NCBI RefSeq assembly: GCF_041224595.1
Contig: NZ_JBGFGN010000073.1
Span: 1 to 25,923 of the forward strand
Reading direction: 5' to 3'
Source of the DNA: Donghicola sp041224595
GTDB taxonomy: Bacteria; Pseudomonadota; Alphaproteobacteria; Rhodobacterales; Rhodobacteraceae
DNA length: 25,923 nt
Positions within the stretch are counted from its first letter, which is position 1, and every line of letters starts with the position of its first letter. Positions 16,028 through 23,472 of the stretch are shown in pieces. Made by a program: the position numbers and the translations under genes. A model generated the notes under the pieces. The model did no database searches. It saw nothing but the letters and a program-made list of their open reading frames with translations, and had not been told where the DNA came from.

Positions 16028-17028
16028 GCAAAGGACCGGTCCTTTTCGATCTGGACACGCCAACGACCGTCGAAGCAGATACGCCCAATCCGGCGCAGGC
16101 AGAACCTGTGCCCGATCTGGGTCCCGACGCGCCAGAAGGCCGCGCGATGCAAACTGTCGCTGTTTTGGCAGCGCGCAAGCCCTCGGTATTGGCGCGGTGG
16201 TTCTGGGGCCTGCTCGTGTCAGTGATCGGGGCGATGATCTCGATCGCGGCATGGAATTTCGTGACCGATCTAATTGCGCAGAACGTTATTCTGGGCGCGA
16301 TTGTCACTGGATTGATCGCGGCCTTCGTTCTGGTGTGTCTGCTTATTGTGATGCGCGAGCTCGGGGCTATTGCTCGGCTGTCACGTATCGACAAGATTCA
16401 GCATCAGGCCAACACCGCCATCGAAGGGCAGGACTTGGCCGCTGCGCGCGCTGTCGTGCGGGACGTGGAGCGTCTGTATGCAGGGCGCGATGACCTGCGC
16501 TGGGGTCGCGACCGCCTAAAAGAGCGCAAAGACGATGCGATCGAGGCTACAGATGCGCTGGCTCTGGTCGAGCGTGAACTCTTGGCCCATCTTGATGCGC
16601 AGGCAGTCAAAGAGGTCGAGGTCGCCGCCCGTCAGGTTGCGACGGTGACCGCGATGGTGCCTTTGGCGTTGGCAGACGTCGTGGCGGCAATGACCGCGAA
16701 CCTGCGGATGATGCGCCGTGTGGCCGAAGTCTACGGCGGGCGCGGGGGCCTGTTGGGCAGCTGGCGCTTGGCGCGCGCTGTGATGACTCATCTTGTGGCG
16801 ACGGGCGCCGTGGCTGTGGGCGATGACATGCTGGAGCCTCTGATCGGGGGTAGCTTGCTGGGGAAACTTTCGCGCCGCTTCGGCGAAGGTTTGGTGAACG
16901 GCGCTCTGACCGCCCGCGTGGGAATCGCCGCGATCGAAGTCTGCCGACCCTTGCCCTTTATCGTCGAGAAAAAGCCCTCTGCGCGGGTGGTCGTCCAGCG
17001 CGCGCTAACTGGATTTTTCAAGAAATAG
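16024..17028 (+). CDS. ycjF: YcjF-family membrane protein (TIGR01620, DUF697)
   Basis: A 334-residue inner-membrane protein of the YcjF family. After a Pro-rich soluble N-terminus (1-55) come two hydrophobic segments ('WFWGLLVSVIGAMISIAAWNF' and 'VILGAIVTGLIAAFVLVCLLIV', about residues 58-105). A helical region with many charged residues (about 115-200) precedes the DUF697-like C-terminal part. Its partner in many bacteria is YcjX, encoded here two genes upstream with a GNAT enzyme between. Function in the cell is unknown; a membrane stress role is suggested by E. coli psp context. Confidence 0.88.
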   Translation: MSKGPVLFDLDTPTTVEADTPNPAQAEPVPDLGPDAPEGRAMQTVAVLAARKPSVLARWFWGLLVSVIGAMISIAAWNFVTDLIAQNVILGAIVTGLIAAFVLVCLLIVMRELGAIARLSRIDKIQHQANTAIEGQDLAAARAVVRDVERLYAGRDDLRWGRDRLKERKDDAIEATDALALVERELLAHLDAQAVKEVEVAARQVATVTAMVPLALADVVAAMTANLRMMRRVAEVYGGRGGLLGSWRLARAVMTHLVATGAVAVGDDMLEPLIGGSLLGKLSRRFGEGLVNGALTARVGIAAIEVCRPLPFIVEKKPSARVVVQRALTGFFKK

Positions 17029-17081
17029 AATGCCCTAACTACCCGAGTAATTCGGTCAAGTATTTGTTTTGAAACAACTTA

Positions 17082-17110
17082 TTGACGCGGTCTGCGCGGT
17101 CGGCTATCCC
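17082..17110 (+). promoter_or_regulatory. Promoter-like pair with no gene behind it
   Basis: TTGACG (17082-17087), exactly 17 bases, TATCCC (17105-17110). Downstream up to the convergent haemoglobin gene at 17257 there is no plus-strand start codon with ribosome binding site. It could drive a short RNA of about 140 bases; the CAGCCCCCT repeats at about 17140 and 17158 would be in it. The -10 is only a half match. Confidence 0.25.
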
Positions 17111-17165
17111 TGACATCAACGAGGCAGCCAGCAGTACGCCAGCCCCCTCTCAGCTCTTCAGCCCC

Positions 17166-17240
17166 CTAGAACCAGCACGCTCGCGCCGCAGCCACCTTTT
17201 GGTCGCAACGTTGCCAGCCCGCCAGCTTCAGGTAGCCCAT
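17166..17240 (-). CDS. Possible 24-residue peptide after the haemoglobin gene
   Basis: Seventeen bases after the haemoglobin stop, ATG 17240 (minus) opens a frame for a basic 24-residue peptide with two Trp and two Cys (MGYLKLAGW at the front, ARACWF at the end). An AGGA about ten bases upstream could be a ribosome binding site. It is near the length expected by chance; no family is recognised. Confidence 0.2.
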   Translation of the reverse strand: MGYLKLAGWQRCDQKVAAARACWF

Positions 17241-17256
17241 CAGCCAAATCCTGATC

Positions 17257-17655
17257 TTAGAACAGCTTGGGCACCGCGTCCTTGGGCGCGTCCCGATCCG
17301 CCACGCCAATCCGCATGCCAGCGCCGATCCGATGGGCCACAGCCGACCACTTCTCGGCCACCTCGGGGTGCAATTCCTCGGCCACCACCTCGTCAAACAG
17401 ACCCAGCCAATGCGTGAACATGTCGGCCTTGATCTCGGGCGTTTGCAGGTGGGTGCGCATGGGAAAGCCGTTGTAGTTCCGCTCTTGCAGCAGGGCATTG
17501 CGCCAGAAGCGGCTGATCTTGTCCTCGTGTGCGGGCCATGCGTCGGGCGCGATCCGTCCGTTGAACACAGGACCAAGCACGGGATGGACCCGCACCCGCT
17601 GGTAGAAGGTGGTCACAACGCGGTCGATATCGGGGCCGGTGAGGGGCTGGGGCAT
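17257..17655 (-). CDS. Group III truncated haemoglobin
   Basis: A 132-residue globin of the trHb3 group. Tyr18 in 'TTFYQRVRVHPVLGPVFNG' takes the B10 place, His43 in 'WPAHEDKISRFW' the E7 place, and His69 in 'YNGFPMRTH' the proximal F8 place; 'HWLGLFDEV' has the G-helix Trp83. Spacing of these agrees with Campylobacter Ctb. Family members bind O2 and NO; roles in nitrosative stress or low-oxygen growth are proposed. It is a single gene, divergent from ileS and convergent with ycjF. I see no clear FNR, NnrR or NsrR site upstream. Confidence 0.9.
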   Translation of the reverse strand: MPQPLTGPDIDRVVTTFYQRVRVHPVLGPVFNGRIAPDAWPAHEDKISRFWRNALLQERNYNGFPMRTHLQTPEIKADMFTHWLGLFDEVVAEELHPEVAEKWSAVAHRIGAGMRIGVADRDAPKDAVPKLF

Positions 17656-17906
17656 ACGGCGACTCTCTGACTGGAACAGAGATCAGGCTATCCCCCGTGC
17701 TGCACCGCCGCAACGTGTCGATGCATCGCAGCGCTTTACGCCCCGTTTTCTGCATCATATAAGGCGGCCATGACATTCGTGATGGCGATCATTATTCGAA
17801 TTATCAGCCCGGCGCTCTGATCCAAACGAGCCGCCGGGACAAGGCGTATGGGATACCGCGCCGCCGCACCCTCTCAGACATAAAACATGACCGAAGGACG
17901 CCACAC

Positions 17907-20810
17907 ATGTGCGCCGAAACGCCCGACTACAAAGACACTCTGTTCCTGCCCAAGACCGACTTCCCCATGCGGGCCGGTCTGCCCAAGCGAGAGCCCGAAT
18001 GGCTGGCCCGCTGGGAGAAAATGGACATCTACCAGCAGCTGCGTGACAAGGCCGAGGGCCGCGAGCCCTTTATCCTGCATGATGGCCCTCCTTATGCGAA
18101 CGGCAACCTGCATATCGGTCACGCCCTGAACAAGATCCTCAAGGATTTCATCGTGCGCAGTCAGCAGATGCTGGGCCGCGAGGCACGCTATATCCCCGGT
18201 TGGGACTGCCACGGTCTGCCCATCGAATGGAAGATCGAAGAACAGTACCGCAAGAAGGGCAAGAACAAGGACGAAGTCCCTGTCGTCGACTTCCGTCAGG
18301 AATGCCGCAAATTTGCCGAGGGCTGGATCGACGTTCAGCGCAAGGAATTCAAGCGTCTGGGCATCACCGGCACGTGGGACGATCCCTACCTGACCATGAA
18401 CTTCCACGCGGAGCGCGTGATCGCCGAAGAGTTCCAGAAGTTCCTGATGAACGGCACGCTGTATCAGGGCTCCAAGCCTGTGATGTGGTCGCCCGTGGAA
18501 AAAACCGCGCTGGCCGAGGCAGAGGTCGAGTACCACGATCACCAAAGCCACACGATCTGGGTGCCCTTCCGCTTCCAGAACGCTGGCGGCGATCTGGAGA
18601 GCGCGCGCGTCGTGATCTGGACCACCACCCCTTGGACCATCCCGTCGAACAAGGCAGTCGCTTACGGCAACGGCATCGAATACGGCCTGTACCGTGTGGA
18701 CGCGACCCAAGAGGAAAGCTGGACCAACCCCGGCGATCTGTACCTTTTCGCCAACACTTTGGCTGCTGACGCGCTGGAAAAATCCCGCGTGACAGAATTC
18801 ACCAAGGTTCGCGACGTCGCCCCCAGCGAATTCGAAGGTCTGATCTGTGCCCACCCGTTCAACGGCATCGACGGGGCCGACGGCTTCTGGGACTACGACG
18901 TGCCCATGGTCGACGGTGATCACGTGACCGACGACGCTGGTACCGGCTTTGTGCATACCGCCCCCAGCCACGGTCAGGAAGACTACGAAGTCTTTGTCGC
19001 CCGCAACTGGATCGAGCGCATGACCTATAACGTGGGCGAGGAATCCGAATTCCTGGACCACGTGCCGTTCTTTGCTGGTCTGCAGGTCTTTGATCGCAAA
19101 GGCAAAGAGGGCAAAGCCAACACCACCGTCATCGCCAAGCTGGTCGAGGCCGGCGGGATCATCGCCCGTGGCCGCATGAAGCACAGCTACCCACACTCGT
19201 GGCGTTCCAAAGCGCCGGTCATCTACCGCAATACGCCCCAGTGGTTCGCGGCGATTGATCGCGAGGTTGGCGACGGTCAGGACACCTACGGCAAAACCAT
19301 CCGCGAACGTGCCCTGACCAGTATCGACCAGCTGGTAAAGTGGACCCCGCAAACAGGCCGCAACCGCCTGTATTCGATGATCGAAGCACGCCCTGATTGG
19401 GTTCTGTCCCGCCAGCGCGCTTGGGGCGTCCCGCTGACCTGCTTTACCAAAGTCGGCGCGAAGCCGCAGGACGAAGACTTCCTGCTCCGCAACGAAGAGG
19501 TCAACGCGCGTATCAACGAAGCCTTCGAGGCCGAAGGCGCGGATGCATGGTACAAAGAGGGCGCGAAAGAGCGCTTCCTTGGCAACGTGGTGAACCCTGA
19601 CGACTACGAGCAGGTGTTCGACATCCTCGATGTGTGGTTCGACTCCGGTTCGACCCACGCCTTTGTTCTGCGTGACCGTCCCGATGGCGCGGCGGACGGC
19701 ATCGCGGACCTCTACCTCGAGGGCACCGACCAACACCGCGGCTGGTTCCACAGCTCGATGCTGCAGGCCTGCGGCACCAAGGGCCGTGCCCCCTATCGCG
19801 GCGTGCTGACCCACGGCTTCACGCTGGACGAAAAGGGCAACAAGATGTCCAAGTCGCTCGGCAACACCGTGTCGCCCGAAGACGTCACCAAGCAATACGG
19901 CGCCGATATCCTGCGTCTGTGGGTGGCCCAGTCCGACTACACTGCCGACCTGCGCATCGGGCCGGAAATCCTGAAGGGCGTGGCCGACAGCTATCGCCGT
20001 CTGCGCAACACCATGCGCTTCCTGATCGGCAGCCTTGATGGCTTCACCGAAGCAGAGCGTCTGGATGTGGCTGACATGCCCGAACTGGAGCGCTGGGTCC
20101 TGCACCGTCTGGCCGAGCTGGATCACAAAGTCCGCACCGGCTACACCGCGTACGACTTCCAAGGCGTGTTCCAGCAGTTGTTCAACTTCTGCACTGTTGA
20201 GATGTCGTCGTTCTACTTCGATATCCGCAAGGACGTGCTCTATTGCGATGCGCCCGACAGCACTCGTCGCCGCGCCGCCCGCACGGTCATGGACATCCTA
20301 TTCCACCGCCTGACCACATGGCTCGCGCCGATCCTGACCTTCACTATGGAAGAGGTTTGGCTCCAGCGCTTCCCCGGTGATGACAGCTCGATCCACCTAC
20401 AGGACATCCCCGCAACGCCCGCCGACTGGCTGGACGAACCGCTGGCGGCCAAATGGTCGAGCGTACGCAAAGTCCGCCGCGTGGTGACTGCTGCACTCGA
20501 AGTTCAACGTACCGACAAAGTCATCGGTGCCTCGCTCGAAGCGGCCCCGATCGTCCACGTCGAAGACGCAGACACCCTCGCGGCCCTGAAAACCGTCGCG
20601 TTCGAGGATATCTGCATCACCTCGGGTATCGCCTTGACCGCAGATCCCGCACCGGCAGAAGCGTTCCGCCTGCCTGACCAAGCCGGCGTCGGTGTGGTCT
20701 TTGAAAAGGCAGACGGCGAGAAGTGCCAGCGTTGCTGGAAAATTCTGCCGGATGTGGGCACCCACAGCCACGCAGCGACCTGCAAACGCTGCAACGACGC
20801 ACTCGGCTAA
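17907..20810 (+). CDS. ileS: Isoleucyl-tRNA synthetase
   Basis: A 967-residue class I aminoacyl-tRNA synthetase that charges tRNA-Ile. HIGH is at residues 69-72 in 'PPYANGNLHIGHALNKIL', KMSKS at 646-650, and a C-terminal zinc finger 'CQRCWKI...CKRCND' ends the protein as in the bacterial type. The editing domain (CP1) keeps 'TTPWTIPSNKAV' and 'GTGFVHTAPSHGQEDY'. The ATG at 17907 has AAGGA eight bases upstream. A weak promoter-like pair ATGACA (17770-17775) / TATTCG (17793-17798) lies 110 bases before it. A strong terminator follows. Confidence 0.97.
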   Translation: MCAETPDYKDTLFLPKTDFPMRAGLPKREPEWLARWEKMDIYQQLRDKAEGREPFILHDGPPYANGNLHIGHALNKILKDFIVRSQQMLGREARYIPGWDCHGLPIEWKIEEQYRKKGKNKDEVPVVDFRQECRKFAEGWIDVQRKEFKRLGITGTWDDPYLTMNFHAERVIAEEFQKFLMNGTLYQGSKPVMWSPVEKTALAEAEVEYHDHQSHTIWVPFRFQNAGGDLESARVVIWTTTPWTIPSNKAVAYGNGIEYGLYRVDATQEESWTNPGDLYLFANTLAADALEKSRVTEFTKVRDVAPSEFEGLICAHPFNGIDGADGFWDYDVPMVDGDHVTDDAGTGFVHTAPSHGQEDYEVFVARNWIERMTYNVGEESEFLDHVPFFAGLQVFDRKGKEGKANTTVIAKLVEAGGIIARGRMKHSYPHSWRSKAPVIYRNTPQWFAAIDREVGDGQDTYGKTIRERALTSIDQLVKWTPQTGRNRLYSMIEARPDWVLSRQRAWGVPLTCFTKVGAKPQDEDFLLRNEEVNARINEAFEAEGADAWYKEGAKERFLGNVVNPDDYEQVFDILDVWFDSGSTHAFVLRDRPDGAADGIADLYLEGTDQHRGWFHSSMLQACGTKGRAPYRGVLTHGFTLDEKGNKMSKSLGNTVSPEDVTKQYGADILRLWVAQSDYTADLRIGPEILKGVADSYRRLRNTMRFLIGSLDGFTEAERLDVADMPELERWVLHRLAELDHKVRTGYTAYDFQGVFQQLFNFCTVEMSSFYFDIRKDVLYCDAPDSTRRRAARTVMDILFHRLTTWLAPILTFTMEEVWLQRFPGDDSSIHLQDIPATPADWLDEPLAAKWSSVRKVRRVVTAALEVQRTDKVIGASLEAAPIVHVEDADTLAALKTVAFEDICITSGIALTADPAPAEAFRLPDQAGVGVVFEKADGEKCQRCWKILPDVGTHSHAATCKRCNDALG

Positions 20811-20817
20811 AACAGAA

Positions 20818-20845
20818 AAGGGCGCCCGAAACGGCGCCCTTCTTT
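20818..20845 (+). terminator. Rho-independent terminator of ileS
   Basis: Stem AAGGGCGCC (20818-20826), loop CGAAAC, GGCGCCCTT (20833-20841), then CTTT. The A-run before it makes it usable from the other strand as well, for pcs. Confidence 0.85.
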
Positions 20846-20854
20846 CATCTTTGC

Positions 20855-20889
20855 CAAAATACTCCGGGGGTCCGGGGGCTGGCCCCCGG
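20855..20889 (-). terminator. Hairpin element with AAAATACTCC tail, end of pcs
   Basis: CCGGGGG (20872-20878), loop CTGG, CCCCCGG (20883-20889), right after the pcs stop codon on the minus strand, followed (in that direction) by GGAGTATTTTGG. I recall this hairpin plus GGAGTATTTT tail as common behind genes in Rhodobacteraceae; its copy number cannot be seen here. Confidence 0.6.
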
Positions 20890-20892
20890 CGC

Positions 20893-21591
20893 TTACCCCT
20901 TTGGGCGTTCCGGAAAAATTTGCTGCACAATCCCCACCAGAACCAGATAGATCGAGCTGGCCCCCAGCACCCAACCGGCCCAACTCGCAGGATGGAAATC
21001 GACCCATGCCGCCCACGCCGCAGAGACGGTCCAGATCAGCGCAATCGGCAAGGAGACTGCCCGCCAGCGTTTCGTGCGCACGGGGTGGATAAAGCGCAGG
21101 TTCAAAAACATCGCTACGGCCAACACGATCACCAGACCCACAATAAACTCGGGCGAAGGCTTCAGCGCGAACAACGGCAGGATCGCCATGTTCCAGCAAC
21201 CGGGGAAGCCGCGAAAGCTCTTGTCTTCGGTCTTCATGCGCGTGTCGGCATAATAGAGCGCGCTCGTGTAAGTGATCACCATGATCGCAAGCCAGCCCAT
21301 CCAGCCGGGCAGCAAGCCAGACTTGAACAGAGCATAGGCTGGGATAAACACATAGGTCAGGTAGTCGATGATCAGGTCCATCAACACGCCATCAATCTCT
21401 GGGGCGTTCTTGCCGACCTCGTATTTCCGCGCCAAAGGTCCGTCCACGCCATCTACGGCAAAGGCAACAACGAGCCAGAGCACCATCATGGACCAGTTTT
21501 GCTCTACGGCGGCCAACATGGCGAGCATCGCGATGCAGGCACCGGTCGCGGTCAAAAGATGTACGGATATTGCGGCGGATCTGAGTTTCAT
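20893..21591 (-). CDS. pcs: Phosphatidylcholine synthase
   Basis: A 232-residue membrane enzyme of the CDP-alcohol phosphatidyltransferase family. It condenses choline with CDP-diacylglycerol to phosphatidylcholine. The catalytic signature is 'DGVDGPLARKYEVGKNAP' followed by 'DGVLMDLIIDYLTYVFIP', with the DGxxAR and DxxxD parts of the family motif in the modified spacing usual for Pcs. About eight hydrophobic segments follow. The start at 21591 ('MKLRSAAISVHLLTATGA') fits the family N-terminus; ATG 21609 is possible, and GTG 21633 would overlap the xerC stop by four bases (GTGA) and add 14 residues. No clear ribosome binding site decides it. It is the third gene of the DUF484-xerC-pcs unit. 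Confidence 0.93.
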   Translation of the reverse strand: MKLRSAAISVHLLTATGACIAMLAMLAAVEQNWSMMVLWLVVAFAVDGVDGPLARKYEVGKNAPEIDGVLMDLIIDYLTYVFIPAYALFKSGLLPGWMGWLAIMVITYTSALYYADTRMKTEDKSFRGFPGCWNMAILPLFALKPSPEFIVGLVIVLAVAMFLNLRFIHPVRTKRWRAVSLPIALIWTVSAAWAAWVDFHPASWAGWVLGASSIYLVLVGIVQQIFPERPKG

Positions 21592-21629
21592 CGGTTGTTC
21601 ATGCAGCATTGGGGTGCACGGTGCAACCG

Positions 21630-22559
21630 TCACCCGCGTTTCGCTCGGGGGTGGGCGGCAGAATACACGTCCAGAAGCCGTGCGTTGTCGACACCTGTAT
21701 AAACTTGCGTCGTCGAGAGGGCCGCGTGCCCCAACAATTCTTGGATCGCGCGTAGGTCGCCGCCCGCATTTAACAGATGCGTCGCAAAGCTGTGCCGCAG
21801 GGCGTGGGGCGTGGCCGAAGAGGGGAGGCCAAGCTGCATCCGCGTCGTCTCCATGGCTTTGCTGATCACGCGTGCGTTCACGCCGCCGCCACGCGCGCCG
21901 CGAAATAGCGGCTCCTGCGGCCCCAGGTCATACGGGCATTCTTTGACATAATCGGCCACCGCCTGACGGGCGGCGGGGATGACAGGGACAATGCGTTCTT
22001 TGCCGCCCTTGCCCACAATTCTCAGGGCATCGGGCAGGGGGGCGTCTGCGCCTGTCAGGCCCAGCGCCTCTGAAATGCGCAGGCCGCAGCCATATAGCAA
22101 GGTGACGATCGCAACGTCTCGGGTGCCGACCCACCCCTCGCGGGGCAGAGTGCCAACAGTGTCGATTACAGCTTTGGCGGCATCCTCGGTCAGGGGGCGG
22201 GGCAGGGGACGCTGTGTGCGCGGGGCACGAGTTGAGAGGACAGTGGTCGGGTCAAACCCTTCGCGTTCTGCCAGCCAACGGAAGAAAGTCTTTACTGCTG
22301 ACAATCGTCGCGCAAGGCTGCGCGCGCCTGTCCCGCGGGCACGCTCATTCGCCATCCAAGACCGCATGTCCGAAGGGGCGATGCGCAACAGCGGGCCAAG
22401 CCCTTCGGCGCCACCGTGGTGCGCGGCGAGGAAGGACAGAAAACCGGCCACATCGTTGGAGTAGGCCTCGATCGTGTTGTCAGAGGCGTTCTTTACCCCG
22501 CGCTCATGCGCCAGCCAATTGGCCAGCGCATCCCGCTGCGCGGCAGAGATCAGGCTCAT
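21630..22559 (-). CDS. xerC: Tyrosine recombinase XerC
   Basis: A 309-residue Xer recombinase, which with XerD resolves chromosome dimers at dif. Catalytic residues: Arg161 ('GCGLRISEALGL'), Lys187 ('GKGGKERIVP'), His252 and Arg255 ('HALRHSFATHLL'), His278 ('LLGHAALSTTQVYT') and the nucleophile Tyr287. The N-terminal core-binding domain (residues 5-95) is complete. Position after DUF484 favours XerC over XerD. ATG overlaps the DUF484 stop by four bases (ATGA). Confidence 0.95.
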   Translation of the reverse strand: MSLISAAQRDALANWLAHERGVKNASDNTIEAYSNDVAGFLSFLAAHHGGAEGLGPLLRIAPSDMRSWMANERARGTGARSLARRLSAVKTFFRWLAEREGFDPTTVLSTRAPRTQRPLPRPLTEDAAKAVIDTVGTLPREGWVGTRDVAIVTLLYGCGLRISEALGLTGADAPLPDALRIVGKGGKERIVPVIPAARQAVADYVKECPYDLGPQEPLFRGARGGGVNARVISKAMETTRMQLGLPSSATPHALRHSFATHLLNAGGDLRAIQELLGHAALSTTQVYTGVDNARLLDVYSAAHPRAKRG

Positions 22560-23263
22560 GCCAGCCAGCGGCGCATGGTCCGTTCGAAAACGCCAGCAAA
22601 GAACTCCAATAGGTCCGCGCCCTGCTGCGGAGTGAACTGGTGTGGGTCTTCGGCGCCCATTACCAGCATTCCGGGCAGGCGGCCCGCGCCGAAGTTTAGG
22701 CGCAAGCAGGCTTCGGACCGGATGTCGGCGTATTTGTCACCGTGTACGCGGCTGTCACCCGATTGGATCTGGCGCAGAGTGACTTGGCGTGTTTGCCCGC
22801 CGCGGCCCATGGTCAGATAGTCACGAACGAACCCCTCTTCGGCAGAGGACAGCACGTTGCTCAGGCGTTTAATCGCAGGCTCTTCGGCGCTCTGGCGGGT
22901 TTCCAGAACTAAACGCAGGCAATCCACGCGCAGGATTTGCGAAACCTCGCTGCCCAGATTGGCAAGGAAGTCTTCGAACGTGACAGGGTCCAGCATGGCC
23001 AGAACCGCGCGGTGCACCTGATTGGTCCCAGCAAGGTTCTCGTAGGCGGCTGCGATCACGCTGCGATGAGTGTCCTCCAGCCGGTCCAGACGGCTTTCCA
23101 GTCGTTCCATCGCCAAGCCGCGCAGGTCGACGATATTGCTGCCCATCGCCCGCTCATTGGCGGCGATCAGCGCGTGCATTAGATCGCGATCGTCCAGAAT
23201 GAGGTCCGGCTCCGCGAGAATGCGGTCGCGCAAGGGTGTTTCAATCTTTTGCGTACTGCTCAT
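22556..23263 (-). CDS. DUF484 family protein
   Basis: A 235-residue DUF484 protein, a GAF-like domain family found next to xerC in many proteobacteria. A helical charged N-terminus (about residues 25-75, 'LRGLAMERLESRLDRLEDTHRSVI') precedes the GAF-like part, which ends in 'LRLNFGAGRLPGMLVMGAEDPHQFTPQQGADLLEFFAGVFERTMRRWL'. Function is unknown; the link with xerC is by context only. It is the first gene of the unit. A TATAAC -10-like hexamer lies on the minus strand at 23294-23299. Confidence 0.9.
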   Translation of the reverse strand: MSSTQKIETPLRDRILAEPDLILDDRDLMHALIAANERAMGSNIVDLRGLAMERLESRLDRLEDTHRSVIAAAYENLAGTNQVHRAVLAMLDPVTFEDFLANLGSEVSQILRVDCLRLVLETRQSAEEPAIKRLSNVLSSAEEGFVRDYLTMGRGGQTRQVTLRQIQSGDSRVHGDKYADIRSEACLRLNFGAGRLPGMLVMGAEDPHQFTPQQGADLLEFFAGVFERTMRRWLA

Positions 23264-23472
23264 GACATGTGCCTGCTTTTTTTAGTTACAGGCGTTATAA
23301 CACAACAGAAGTCGCCGCACCTTGTTTTATTGCCACTATCGTAAAGGGCGGGCCATCTGTTGCCTGAAAGACTCCTTAACAGAACACAGTGGCGGAAATC
23401 CGCGGGTTGGCCTTCTGGATTGAACCCGATAGGCGATAGACAAGACCCTGATCCACAGACAGGAGCCACAAT

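Noticed and set aside
17041..17070. CCGA-GTAAT-TCGG hairpin after ycjF as terminator
   Set aside because: Four-pair stem and a weak T-run; too little support.
17770..17815. ATTCGAAT palindrome between the haemoglobin gene and ileS as an FNR/NO-regulator site
   Set aside because: Outer bases are not symmetric and it does not match FNR (TTGAT-N4-ATCAA) or NsrR sites.
17887..18129. 80-codon frame beginning at ATG 17887 before ileS
   Set aside because: Wrong frame over the ileS start, no family match; the ileS ribosome binding site lies inside it.
17874..20162. 762-codon open frame on the minus strand
   Set aside because: It lies fully antisense to ileS, with no family match; a by-product of high third-position GC.
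23392..23403. GCGGA-AA-TCCGC inverted repeat between DUF484 and priA
   Set aside because: Only five base pairs, no T-run, and such repeats are frequent in GC-rich DNA.
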